Assembly (NCBI GenBank): GCA_019105125.1
Contig: JAHRWO010000366.1
Location: 1 to 6,714, forward strand
From: Flavobacterium sp.
GTDB taxonomy: Bacteria; Bacteroidota; Bacteroidia; Flavobacteriales; Flavobacteriaceae
DNA: 6,714 nucleotides
Direction: 5' to 3'
Shown here piece by piece: positions 1-6,603 of this stretch (position 1 is the first letter of the stretch; the number at the start of each line of letters is the position of its first letter). Below the pieces are notes generated by a model. The model saw only the letters and a list, made by a program, of their open reading frames with translations, ran no database searches and was not told the DNA's origin. Made by a program: the position numbers and the translations under genes.

Positions 1-602
1 TTTGGGTTTGTTTCTGATGTTTTCTTGATTAATTTGAATAAAGAAGTTGGTTTTTCTTCGCCATCAATCACAAAGGTTCCGTTGAAAATTTTATGACGAC
101 AGTGTTCTGAATTAGCTTGTGAGAAAGCAAAAATTTCAGAATCAGTTAACTTTCTTCCTAATTTCGTAGAAAGGTTATTTAAATATTCAACCTCTTCTGG
201 GCTTAGTGCTAAACCTTCTGATTTATTGTAAGCGTCAATATCCTCAATATCTAAAATTGGTTCTGGTTGGATATTAATCGTATAAATTTCTTGGTTTAAT
301 TCCGAATACTTTTGCGAAAGCATTGGATCGAAATCGTTAAAATCGGCTGATACTTTTTCAAATTCCTCGATACGAATGATGCCAGAAATTCCCATGTTTT
401 GAGTAATTTCTACCGCATTTGTACTCCAAGGCGTTATCATAGTGGCACGTGGTCCAACAAAAAAATCCGACAATACGGATTTTTCTATTTTATGTGCGTT
501 GCCAAAAAGCCAATTTAATTTGTTGATGTCTTCTGATGAAATCTCGTTTTGCGTTTGAACCGCAAAAACCGTGTTGGATTGGTTTCCGAAGAAATGAATC
601 AT
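1..602 (-). CDS. purL: Phosphoribosylformylglycinamidine synthase, N-terminal 200 codons (3' end outside the window)
   Basis: This is the N-terminal part of the large, single-chain FGAR amidotransferase, which makes FGAM from FGAR, ATP and glutamine in step four of purine synthesis in the cytoplasm. Reading leftward from the ATG at 602-600, the frame stays open for 200 codons to the window edge. It starts MIHFFGNQSN. The motif VGPRATMITPWSTNAVEI at residues 49-66 matches the PurS-like N-terminal domain. FAFSQANSEHCRHKIFN at residues 158-174 is the hallmark of the following linker domain, where the SEHCRHK stretch is nearly invariant in the family. Large PurL proteins are about 1200-1300 residues, so about five sixths of the gene, including the synthetase and glutaminase domains, lies outside. 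The start is supported by the A-rich leader (AATAAAAACACAACTACA) and by a promoter at 671-702. The break is the window edge, not a mutation. Confidence 0.96.
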   Translation of the reverse strand, partial: MIHFFGNQSNTVFAVQTQNEISSEDINKLNWLFGNAHKIEKSVLSDFFVGPRATMITPWSTNAVEITQNMGISGIIRIEEFEKVSADFNDFDPMLSQKYSELNQEIYTINIQPEPILDIEDIDAYNKSEGLALSPEEVEYLNNLSTKLGRKLTDSEIFAFSQANSEHCRHKIFNGTFVIDGEEKPTSLFKLIKKTSETNP

Positions 603-620
603 TGTAGTTGTGTTTTTATT

Positions 621-650
621 TGTAGGGACAAGTCTCGACTTGTCAGTACA
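621..650. repeat. Imperfect 30-bp palindrome (REP-like) in the purL leader
   Basis: The core is GACAAGTC (627-634), a 2-bp centre TC, and GACTTGTC (637-644), a perfect 8-bp inverted repeat. The flanks TGTA (621-624) and TACA (647-650) are also complementary, so 12 of 14 arm positions match; the two mismatches are GG against AG. In the purL mRNA it would fold as a hairpin ending 18 nt before the start codon. It has no T-run on either side, so it is not a typical terminator. Short GC-richer palindromes of this look are scattered between genes in many Flavobacterium genomes as I remember them; that this is one of them is inference. Confidence 0.6.
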
Positions 651-670
651 TTTTGTTGTTGTTGAAGTTG

Positions 671-702
671 CAAATTTATTCTAAAAAATAGAACAATCAA
701 AA
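671..702 (-). promoter_or_regulatory. purL promoter, Bacteroidota -33/-7 type
   Basis: On the minus strand TTTTG (702-698) is followed after exactly 19 nt by TAAATTTG (678-671). This matches the TTTG / TAnnTTTG elements used by the primary sigma factor of Bacteroidota. Transcription would begin near 664-666, giving a leader of about 62 nt that includes the palindrome at 621-650. The promoter lies just past the stop codon of the upstream lipoprotein gene (723), so purL need not depend on read-through. Confidence 0.75.
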
Positions 703-722
703 TAATAATAACACTTGTTTCG

Positions 723-2282
723 TTAATCGAAAGTTGTCCAATTGTAAGCTCCCATATCAGAAGGGTTACTTCTTGGATTGTTTAAGATATCATTAAAAGT
801 AGAGTAGGTGTTATTTGCTGTTCCTTTTGCTGCAGAATCTTCACCAATTATCAATTCATTGTTTCGAGCATCTTTAAAATCTGGATTATTCGATGCTGAA
901 TTTCTGGAAATGATACAATTTGTAAATAGCAACTGATTAGAAAAGTTATAAAGTGGATTATCCCTGTATTGATTACTGAAATCAGCAAATTTAATTAAGC
1001 AATTATCAAAATTAAAATTAAAAATATTGCCAGCTTTTTTAAAGTTTATACTAAGATTACTTGAACTGAAAATAATACAGTTTTTAAAATTTGCATTAGT
1101 AAGTTCATAAGTTGAAGTACCATCGAAGTCATCCAAAGCAACAACAGTTTGATTTGCTGACGGCCAATAATTAGCAAAAGTACAATGTGTAAAATCGTAA
1201 TTTCCTCCAAAACTTCCAGCAAAAGCAACTTGACCACAGTTGTTGATGACTACATTTCTACCTTCAATATTTCCTGTTCTAGCTAGAATACCAACATTCG
1301 AACAATTATAAATTTGAGTATTTTCTAATTCTAGCGTTGGGTTAGCAGTACCATCATTACCTGAAACTAAAATTCCAACAGTAGCATTTTTGATGGTTAA
1401 ATTCGAAAACTGATTATTTGTACTACCCTGCGTTAACCAAATGGTTCCCCATTGACCCGGAACTTCTGAAAAATCGGGTTCTAAACGATCACCTTCGAAT
1501 ATAACTTCATTTTCTAAAGCTGCTGTAGTTGATGGACTACCATTCACATGAATAGAAGCATTATTAGCCACGATCAAACCTGATTCAGCATGAAAATGAA
1601 TTCTCGCTCCTGGATCTACAACTAACGTTTTATTTGAAGGAACCGCTGCATATCCATAAATAACATAAGGTTTTGTATTTGTCCAATGCAATTCATTTCC
1701 ATTCATTGGGTTTGTTTCTTCTAAAAATCGGCCTCGAATGGTGACAGGATCTCCATTTCCATCAACGCCTAAATTTAATTCATCATATGTATAGGAATCA
1801 TCAGGGTTTTGAACTCTTCCAGGATAAATAAAATATGCATCTTGAATCAAAGTTACCAATTCTACTTTTTGGTGGTTTTGATTAGATTCTTCTCCAAAGA
1901 GAATTTGATCAGTATATAAAAAATCAGTAGGATTAGCATCGGCAACTTCGGCAGTAACTGAAACGAAAATATACATACTATCTTTTGCTAAAATTTCAAC
2001 ATTTTCAAAAATTTGACCTGCCATTCCATCTACCATTAATCGGTACTTAGAAGCCGTTCCTTCTTTTAATCTTAGAGATGGAATTGAAATATTTTTATCA
2101 CTTCTATTATACACTTTTAAGGTATATGTACTGGAACCAATATTCGTAAAAACGGTATCAAGGTACACAGTGTCTTTAGAAAATTCTAAACCACCTGTTC
2201 TGGATTCAAAATCAAAATCGTTTCGACATGAAGTTAATGAAACGGCAAATCCAATTAGTATTAAAAGTAATAAACGACGCAT
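723..2282 (-). CDS. Lipoprotein with predicted right-handed parallel beta-helix, function unknown
   Basis: The 519-residue product begins with a lipoprotein signal peptide: MRR, a hydrophobic stretch from 4 to 16, and the lipobox LTSC with the lipidated cysteine at 19. Acidic residues follow soon after (CRNDFDFE), resembling the export signals that send Bacteroidota lipoproteins to the cell surface. Residues about 30-150 look like an all-beta Ig-like module (DTVYLDTVFTNIGSSTYTLKVYN). Residues about 205-470 carry repeated short strands with N, C and G turns, such as NLTIKNATVGILV (294-306), NTQIYNCSNVGIL (321-333), NVVINNCGQVAFA (343-355), NCIIF (401-405), NCLIK (427-431) and NCIIS (455-459), as in right-handed beta-helix proteins. 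The end, SDMGAY (508-513), resembles the DIGAY motif closing many such proteins. I see no catalytic motif of a polysaccharide lyase and no type IX secretion tail domain. Enzyme, adhesin or scaffold roles are all possible. Confidence 0.85.
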   Translation of the reverse strand: MRRLLLLILIGFAVSLTSCRNDFDFESRTGGLEFSKDTVYLDTVFTNIGSSTYTLKVYNRSDKNISIPSLRLKEGTASKYRLMVDGMAGQIFENVEILAKDSMYIFVSVTAEVADANPTDFLYTDQILFGEESNQNHQKVELVTLIQDAYFIYPGRVQNPDDSYTYDELNLGVDGNGDPVTIRGRFLEETNPMNGNELHWTNTKPYVIYGYAAVPSNKTLVVDPGARIHFHAESGLIVANNASIHVNGSPSTTAALENEVIFEGDRLEPDFSEVPGQWGTIWLTQGSTNNQFSNLTIKNATVGILVSGNDGTANPTLELENTQIYNCSNVGILARTGNIEGRNVVINNCGQVAFAGSFGGNYDFTHCTFANYWPSANQTVVALDDFDGTSTYELTNANFKNCIIFSSSNLSINFKKAGNIFNFNFDNCLIKFADFSNQYRDNPLYNFSNQLLFTNCIISRNSASNNPDFKDARNNELIIGEDSAAKGTANNTYSTFNDILNNPRSNPSDMGAYNWTTFD

Positions 2283-2416
2283 GTAAAGTTAATTTTGGTA
2301 AATGTAATTATTAATTTTAAAAATTTGAAAACTTAATCGATTTAAAATACTTATTAAAACGTTAATTCAGTTGAATTATTCTCTTCGGAATGCTTAATTT
2401 TACCAAAAATAAAATT
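2283..2416. promoter_or_regulatory. Divergent intergenic region between the lipoprotein gene and menI; only weak promoter matches
   Basis: Both units must start from here or nearby, but no element is as good as those of purL or tRNA-His. On the minus strand, TTTA (2358-2355), 19 nt and TAAGTTTT (2335-2328) is a one-mismatch-per-box candidate for the lipoprotein gene. On the plus strand, TAATTTTG (2290-2297) fits TAnnTTTG but has no TTTG at the right distance; another candidate is TTTG (2294-2297), 22 nt and AAAATTTG (2320-2327), also imperfect. I see no hairpin, operator or small gene here. Confidence 0.3.
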
Positions 2417-2842
2417 ATGATGTTTGATAGAGAAAAAATGTTGCAATTGTGTAATGATTGGAGCAAAAATACTTTAATGAATACCTTAGATATTGTTTAT
2501 ACCGATGCTGGTGAAGATTTCTTAACCGCTACAATGCCAGTAAATCCGAGAGTTCACCAACCGATGGGATTATTGCATGGAGGAGCAACAGTTGCTTTAG
2601 CAGAAAGTGTTGGAAGTGCCGCTTCATTAATGTTTGTTAATCCAGAGAAACAAGAAGTGCGCGGTATCGAAATTTCGGCAAATCACTTAAAAAGTAAACG
2701 AGAAGGAATGGTTACGGCAACAGCAAAAATCATTCATAAAGGTGCAAGTATTCACTTGTGGGAAATTAGAATTGTAGATGAAGAAGGAAAGTTAATTTCG
2801 CTATGTAAATTAACGAATATGGTATTATCGAGAAGACAATAA
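2417..2842 (+). CDS. menI: Hotdog-fold thioesterase, likely 1,4-dihydroxy-2-naphthoyl-CoA hydrolase
   Basis: This is a PaaI/YdiI-type hotdog thioesterase. It probably hydrolyses DHNA-CoA to DHNA and CoA in menaquinone synthesis. The sequence runs closely parallel to E. coli YdiI (MenI) and EntH as I remember them: TATMPVNPRVHQPMGLLHGG, then ALAESVGSAAS, then RGIEISANHLKSKREG. Counted from the ATG at 2417 (141 residues), the expected catalytic residues are Q48, H54 in the HGGA motif and E63, the same numbers as in YdiI. An in-frame ATG at 2390 would add nine residues (MLNFTKNKI) that such proteins usually lack; the ATG at 2420 is equally possible. The stop codon overlaps the start of the isochorismate synthase gene (TAATG), which favours MenI over a general acyl-CoA thioesterase. 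EntH (siderophore proofreading) is the alternative, but no siderophore gene is visible. Confidence 0.88.
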   Translation: MMFDREKMLQLCNDWSKNTLMNTLDIVYTDAGEDFLTATMPVNPRVHQPMGLLHGGATVALAESVGSAASLMFVNPEKQEVRGIEISANHLKSKREGMVTATAKIIHKGASIHLWEIRIVDEEGKLISLCKLTNMVLSRRQ

Positions 2843-3876
2843 TGCAAGTTTTTGAAGAAATAGACCTTCTTTTATCTAAACAAACTCCTTTTGTTTGTTA
2901 TGTAAAACCAAATGAAAACGTTTGGATTTTACTTGTACAACAAACAGATGAAATTATTGATTTTGTCGGTCAAGCCGGATTTATATTTATGCCTTTTCAT
3001 GAAGGAAAAAAAGTTGTAATTCCGTTTCAAGGAAATTCCTATTCGCAAGGAAATTTTGAAAATTTTGAGACGAAATCGGTTGAGAGTTTTACTTCTGGAT
3101 ATGATCAAAAAGCAACTTTTGAGAATTTAGTTTCCGATGGAATTGCTGTAATTCAAAAAGGTGATTTCGATAAAGTAGTTTTGTCTCGAAAAATTGTTCT
3201 AAAGGAACAAATAGCTATTGTAGATTCCTTTGAAAATTTAATTTCGACTTATCCAACGGCTTTTCGCTATTTGTTTTTTCATCCTAAAATTGGTTTATGG
3301 ATGGGAGCCACGCCGGAACAATTGGTTAAAATTAATCAGAATCAATTTGAAACTGTAGCTTTAGCAGGAACGCAATTGTATTCGGAAAACGTAATTTGGG
3401 CAACCAAAGAAATCGAAGAACAGCAATTTGTAACGGATTATATTGTTGGTAAAGTAAAAGACAAAGTAACTGAACTTATGGTTACTGATGCTAAAACAGT
3501 TAAAGCTGGAAATTTAGTACATTTAAAATCATTCATTTCGGGTGAATTAACTGCTGATTTTCAAGCGAATGATTTGATAAATGCGTTACATCCAACACCT
3601 GCCGTTTGTGGTTTACCAAAAGAAAAAGCGATTGATTTTATTCTGAAAAATGAAGGCTATAATCGAAAATATTATGCTGGTTTTTTAGGAGAATACAATA
3701 AAGACAATCAAACCGATTTATTCGTAAATTTACGCTGTTTAGAAGTAGAAAATGATGTTGTGAATATTTACGTAGGTTGTGGCATTACAAAAGACAGCAA
3801 TCCTGAAAAGGAATTCATTGAAACAGAAAATAAATCGATGACGATGCGAAATGTTTTAGTTTCCAAAACCTTTTAA
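2842..3876 (+). CDS. menF: Isochorismate synthase (chorismate-binding enzyme)
   Basis: A 344-residue chorismate-utilising enzyme, expected to convert chorismate to isochorismate as the first step of menaquinone synthesis. Motifs in order: FDKVVLSRK (109-117), with K111 as the expected base; GATPEQL (155-161), with E159 as the expected acid; TVALAGTQ (171-178); ATKEIEEQQFV (187-197); LHPTPAVCGLPKEKA (249-263); RKYYAGFLGEYN (275-286); VNLRC (295-299); VGCGIT (311-316); and EFIETENKS (324-332), with E327 as a likely magnesium ligand. The pattern LHPTPAVCG followed by YAGFLG is typical of isochorismate synthases (EntC/MenF) rather than anthranilate synthases. The N-terminal region is shorter than in E. 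coli EntC (391) and MenF (about 430), but no motif is missing. The ATG at 2842 shares its A with the menI stop, so translation is probably coupled. Isochorismate could also feed a siderophore; menaquinone is more likely here. Confidence 0.9.
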   Translation: MQVFEEIDLLLSKQTPFVCYVKPNENVWILLVQQTDEIIDFVGQAGFIFMPFHEGKKVVIPFQGNSYSQGNFENFETKSVESFTSGYDQKATFENLVSDGIAVIQKGDFDKVVLSRKIVLKEQIAIVDSFENLISTYPTAFRYLFFHPKIGLWMGATPEQLVKINQNQFETVALAGTQLYSENVIWATKEIEEQQFVTDYIVGKVKDKVTELMVTDAKTVKAGNLVHLKSFISGELTADFQANDLINALHPTPAVCGLPKEKAIDFILKNEGYNRKYYAGFLGEYNKDNQTDLFVNLRCLEVENDVVNIYVGCGITKDSNPEKEFIETENKSMTMRNVLVSKTF

Positions 3877-3898
3877 ACTATAAACTTATAAACTGAAA

Positions 3899-4615
3899 AT
3901 GAAATTAGACATATTAGCTTTTGGAGCGCATCCAGACGATGTAGAATTAGGTTGTAGTGGTACTATTGCCAAAGAAGTCAGCCTTGGAAAGAAAGTCGGG
4001 ATTATCGATTTAACTCGTGGTGAGTTAGGAACTCGTGGTTCGGTGGAAATTCGTAATTCGGAATCCGCTAAGGCTTCTGAGATTTTAGGAGTTGTGGTGC
4101 GTGAGAATTTGGATATGCGTGATGGTTTTTTCGTAAACGATGAAGCACATCAATTAAAAGTAATTGAAATGATTCGCAAATACCAACCTGAAATCGTGTT
4201 GTGTAACGCTATTACAGATAGACACATTGACCACGGAAAAGGAAGTAAATTGGTAAGCGATGCTTGTTTTTTATCAGGTTTGCGACAAATTAAAACCGAG
4301 TTGAATGGCGAAGCGCAAGAAGCTTGGCGACCTAAAGTAGTGTATCATTACATTCAATGGCAAAATATCGAACCTGATTTTGTGGTTGATATTTCGGAAT
4401 TTATGGATAAAAAAATGGAATCTGTCTTAGCTTACAGTTCGCAATTTTATGATCCAAAATCGAATGAACCGGTTACGCCAATTGCTTCTAAAAACTTTTT
4501 AGATAGCATAAATTACCGCGCTCAAGACCTTGGAAGGTTAGTAGGAGTAGATTATGCCGAAGGTTTTACAACGGAAAGATATTTGGCTGTCAATAGCTTA
4601 GGTGATTTGAAATAA
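3899..4615 (+). CDS. bshB1: Bacillithiol biosynthesis deacetylase BshB1
   Basis: A 238-residue zinc-dependent deacetylase of the PIG-L/LmbE family. BshB1 removes the acetyl group from N-acetylglucosaminyl-malate, the second step of bacillithiol synthesis, in the cytoplasm. AHPDDVELGCSG (10-21) gives the zinc ligands H11 and D14 and the catalytic base D13. RHIDH (108-112) supplies the third ligand, H112. Other BshB1-type stretches are DLTRGELGTRGS (37-48), IRNSES (51-56), SSQFYDP (180-186) and the C-terminal YAEGFTTERY (219-228). These distinguish it from mycothiol enzymes and from the BshB2 paralogue. The start at 3899 follows menF by 22 bp of A/T-rich DNA with no promoter or terminator, so it is probably the last gene of the menI-menF operon. 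The bshA and bshC partners are not in the window. Confidence 0.93.
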   Translation: MKLDILAFGAHPDDVELGCSGTIAKEVSLGKKVGIIDLTRGELGTRGSVEIRNSESAKASEILGVVVRENLDMRDGFFVNDEAHQLKVIEMIRKYQPEIVLCNAITDRHIDHGKGSKLVSDACFLSGLRQIKTELNGEAQEAWRPKVVYHYIQWQNIEPDFVVDISEFMDKKMESVLAYSSQFYDPKSNEPVTPIASKNFLDSINYRAQDLGRLVGVDYAEGFTTERYLAVNSLGDLK

Positions 4616-4642
4616 AATTGTAGTAAAAAAGTAAAAAAAATC

Positions 4643-4673
4643 TTTGCAAGATAGAAGTAAACCCCTATATTTG
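4643..4673 (+). promoter_or_regulatory. tRNA-His promoter, Bacteroidota -33/-7 type
   Basis: TTTG (4643-4646), exactly 19 nt, then TATATTTG (4666-4673) fits the TTTG / TAnnTTTG consensus fully. Initiation would be near 4680, about 10 nt before the mature tRNA 5' end. The preceding bshB1 gene has no terminator of its own, so some tRNA transcript could also come from read-through. Confidence 0.8.
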
Positions 4674-4689
4674 CACTCGCAAAACAAAT

Positions 4690-4764
<75 letters not shown>

Positions 4765-4775
4765 CTTAACATTGG

Positions 4776-4805
4776 AAAGCTTCGAGGAAACTCGGAGCTT
4801 TTTTT
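4776..4805 (+). terminator. Rho-independent terminator of tRNA-His
   Basis: AAAGCTTCGAG (4776-4786) pairs with CTCGGAGCTTT (4791-4801) around a GAAA tetraloop, an 11-bp stem with one G-T wobble, followed by a T-run to 4805. It begins 11 nt after the tRNA and would also stop any transcript arriving from the menI-menF-bshB1 operon. Confidence 0.88.
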
Positions 4806-4834
4806 ATGGTGTATATTGAAAAGTAGTAAATACA

Positions 4835-4864
4835 AAAAAGCCTTGAATTTACTCAAGGCTTTTT
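4835..4864. terminator. Bidirectional terminator between converging units; ends the yceI operon
   Basis: AAAAAGCCTTGA (4835-4846) and TCAAGGCTTTTT (4853-4864) form a perfect 12-bp stem with a 6-nt loop. There are T-runs on both strands, so it can act in either direction. It lies 28 bp beyond the yceI stop codon at 4893 and backs up the tRNA terminator on the plus strand. Confidence 0.88.
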
Positions 4865-4892
4865 GTTTTTCATAACAAGATTTCCCTTTTTA

Positions 4893-5456
4893 TTAGAACG
4901 CTAACTTAACTGTTAGTTCGAACTCGTCGTTGATAGTTTTGTCACCTAAGTCAGAGAAGAAACTTCCTGAACCATATTTGATATCATATTTAGTTCTGTC
5001 TACTTTTAAAGTAGTTGAAGCTGTGTTAGCACCAACAGTTAAATCAAATTTGATTGGGTGTGTAATTCCTTTAATAGTTAAATCAGCAGTTACAGCGTAA
5101 ACTCCTTTACCTTTTTCGCCAATAGTTTTGAAAACTAATTTAGATGTAGGGAATTTTTCAACTCCGAAGAAATCATCTGATTTTAAGTGACCATCTAAAT
5201 TAGCTTTTCCTTTTCCATCTAAATCAGTAGTGTTGATAGTTGTCATATCAACAGTAAAGTTTCCGTTTACTACTTTTTTACCTTTGAAAACTAAAGCGCC
5301 TTCTTTTAAAGCAATAGTACCTTCGTGAGATCCTGTTACTTTTTTACCTACCCAGTTGATAGTACTTTTAGATACATCAACTTTTTTTGTTTGTGCATTA
5401 ACTGCGAATGATACAAAAGCTACAAGAGCTAAAGCAATTGATTTGAAATTTTTCAT
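4893..5456 (-). CDS. Secreted YceI-family lipocalin-like protein
   Basis: A 187-residue protein with an N-terminal signal peptide (MKNFKSIALALVAFVSFAVNA; likely cut after A21, before Q22) and one YceI domain. The YceI fold is a lipocalin-like beta-barrel that binds polyisoprenoids or similar lipids, so the mature protein should be periplasmic. Family features are the start of the domain at VDVSKSTINWVGKKVTGSHEG (in pieces from 26 to 46), HLKSDDFFGVEKFPTSKLVF (90-109), LTIKGITHPIKFDL (126-139) and DRTKYDIKYGSG (153-164). The length is normal for the family. It is the third gene of the marR-nitroreductase-yceI unit, 33 bp after the nitroreductase stop. No good promoter lies in that gap, so transcription from the marR promoter is likely. 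YceI proteins often travel with redox or quinone-related genes, but the ligand here is unknown. Confidence 0.92.
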   Translation of the reverse strand: MKNFKSIALALVAFVSFAVNAQTKKVDVSKSTINWVGKKVTGSHEGTIALKEGALVFKGKKVVNGNFTVDMTTINTTDLDGKGKANLDGHLKSDDFFGVEKFPTSKLVFKTIGEKGKGVYAVTADLTIKGITHPIKFDLTVGANTASTTLKVDRTKYDIKYGSGSFFSDLGDKTINDEFELTVKLAF

Positions 5457-5489
5457 TTTTAAAATTGTTTTGAATGTTAATTAATTATA

Positions 5490-6122
5490 TTAAATAGTAG
5501 TAAATAATTCTTGTTTTGGTTTTCTCACTTTTGCATAGTGTTGCGTTGCGTCTTCTTCATGACGGTATCCAACAGCTGCTACTAATGAAGCGTTTAATCC
5601 TAATTCGTTTAGTCCTAAGATTTCGTTGTATTGTTCTGGTTCAAAACCTTCCATTGGCGTAACGTCAATTTTTAATTCGGCTGCTGCATTCATTAGGTTG
5701 GCTAAAGCTAAATACGTTTGTTTTGAGGTCCAAACCGATTTTTTATCCACAGGAAGCGGAACAATTTTCGACTTCATAAAGTCAGAATATCCTTGTAAAT
5801 CTTCTACAGATAAACCTCTTGTGTTTGCAATGTTTTGAACATAATCATCAATGTGTTTGTCTTGAACATCCACAATATTAGCGAATACAAATAGGTGAGA
5901 AGCATCAACAATTTGTGATTGTCCCCATGAAACAGGTTGTAATTTAGCTCTTACTTCAGGATTTTCGATGATGAATACTTTGTATAACTGTAAACCGTAA
6001 GAAGACGTACTCAATTGGATAGCTTCTTTTAAAGTTTCTAAATCTGTTGCTGATACCTTTTTAGTAGCATCGAATTTTTTCGTAGCGTAACGCCATTTTT
6101 GATTTTCTATAAAATTTGTCAT
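5490..6122 (-). CDS. NAD(P)H-dependent oxidoreductase, NfsB/YfkO-type nitroreductase
   Basis: A 210-residue FMN-dependent flavoprotein of the nitroreductase family, which reduces nitroaromatics, quinones or related acceptors with NAD(P)H in the cytoplasm. RYATKKFD (11-18) corresponds to the FMN-contacting RHSTKAFD of E. coli NfsB. STSSYGLQLYKVFII (38-52), DASHLFVFAN (73-82), WTSKQTYLALANLMNAAAEL (131-150), VTPMEGFEPEQYN (154-166) and GYRHEEDA (185-192) align with NfsB blocks in the same order. K198 and R200 correspond to its C-terminal FMN phosphate contacts. Where NfsB has NERK before DASH, this protein has GQSQ, closer to the YfkO branch, so NfsB substrate data should not be carried over. 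It starts 15 bp after the marR stop, so the two are surely co-transcribed. The physiological substrate may be a quinone or an electrophile sensed by MarR; that is inference. Confidence 0.92.
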   Translation of the reverse strand: MTNFIENQKWRYATKKFDATKKVSATDLETLKEAIQLSTSSYGLQLYKVFIIENPEVRAKLQPVSWGQSQIVDASHLFVFANIVDVQDKHIDDYVQNIANTRGLSVEDLQGYSDFMKSKIVPLPVDKKSVWTSKQTYLALANLMNAAAELKIDVTPMEGFEPEQYNEILGLNELGLNASLVAAVGYRHEEDATQHYAKVRKPKQELFTTI

Positions 6123-6137
6123 AGTAATTTTTGGGTT

Positions 6138-6590
6138 TTAATTTCTAAATTTTTCAAGCAATTCGTTTAATAATTCTAATTCTTCAACACTCAAATTTTT
6201 AGAGAAAGTACGTTCATGAGCTTCTACTAAAGGATCTAATTGTAGTAAAAGTTCCAAACCTTTCTCCGTAATAGTAATCTCCATCTTACGGCGATTGTTT
6301 GGGCAAACTTCTCGAAGCACTAATTCTTTTAATAACAATTTGTCAACTAAACGTGTGGTGTTACTGGTTTTCGCAATCATACGTTCTTGTATCATAGACA
6401 TGTTAGCAGGCTTTCCTTTCTGACCTCTTAAGATGCGTAATACATTAAATTGTTCAGGGGAAAGGTCAAATGGTTTTAACAGCTCATTAAACTTTTCCGA
6501 AATGACATTTTGAGTGTACATTACATTCAGTAATGTTTTCTTCTCTAGTGCCATTGGCGAGTTAGGTTTTATGATTTCTTCTATTCTCAT
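6138..6590 (-). CDS. MarR-family transcriptional regulator
   Basis: A 150-residue winged-helix regulator, expected to act as a dimer on palindromic DNA. Reading from the ATG at 6590: helices for dimerisation at about 14-40, a helix-turn-helix at about 45-92 (FDLSPEQFNVLRIL, then MSMIQERM, then the recognition helix KTSNTTRLVDKLLLKEL at 74-90), a wing with NNRRKMEITITEKG (98-111) that matches the family DxR...TxxG signature except for N in place of D, and a C-terminal helix. The frame extends to an ATG at 6647, adding 19 residues (MYIQIKYLLHLYIQILQHQ), but that start lies inside an operator and upstream of the likely transcription start, so 6590 is preferred. The only cysteine, C96, lies in the wing (EVCPNNRR). 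The regulator heads the unit with the nitroreductase and yceI and probably represses itself through the paired sites at 6604-6649. Confidence 0.92.
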   Translation of the reverse strand: MRIEEIIKPNSPMALEKKTLLNVMYTQNVISEKFNELLKPFDLSPEQFNVLRILRGQKGKPANMSMIQERMIAKTSNTTRLVDKLLLKELVLREVCPNNRRKMEITITEKGLELLLQLDPLVEAHERTFSKNLSVEELELLNELLEKFRN

Positions 6591-6603
6591 TTGATGTTGT
6601 AAA

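Noticed and set aside
621..650. Palindrome as a rho-independent terminator of the lipoprotein gene
   Set aside because: No T-run follows the stem on either strand, and it lies downstream of the purL promoter, where a terminator would silence purL.
1046..1237. 63-codon open frame on the minus strand
   Set aside because: It lies inside the lipoprotein gene in another frame, has low-complexity leucine- and isoleucine-rich content from AT-rich codons, and has no leader or family match.
2842..3876. Anthranilate or aminodeoxychorismate synthase component I
   Set aside because: The protein is short, has the LHPTPAVCG and YAGFLG pattern of isochorismate synthases, and is coupled to a YdiI-like thioesterase with no trpG or pabA partner nearby.
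3877..3898. Near-repeats of ATAAACT between menF and bshB1 as a regulatory site
   Set aside because: The copies are short, imperfect and in very AT-rich DNA, so chance is a good explanation.
5457..5489. Separate promoter for yceI
   Set aside because: No TAnnTTTG element with a TTTG at the right distance is present in the gap, and read-through from the upstream gene is enough.
5626..5838. 70-codon open frame on the plus strand
   Set aside because: It is antisense to the well-supported nitroreductase gene and its protein shows no recognisable motif.
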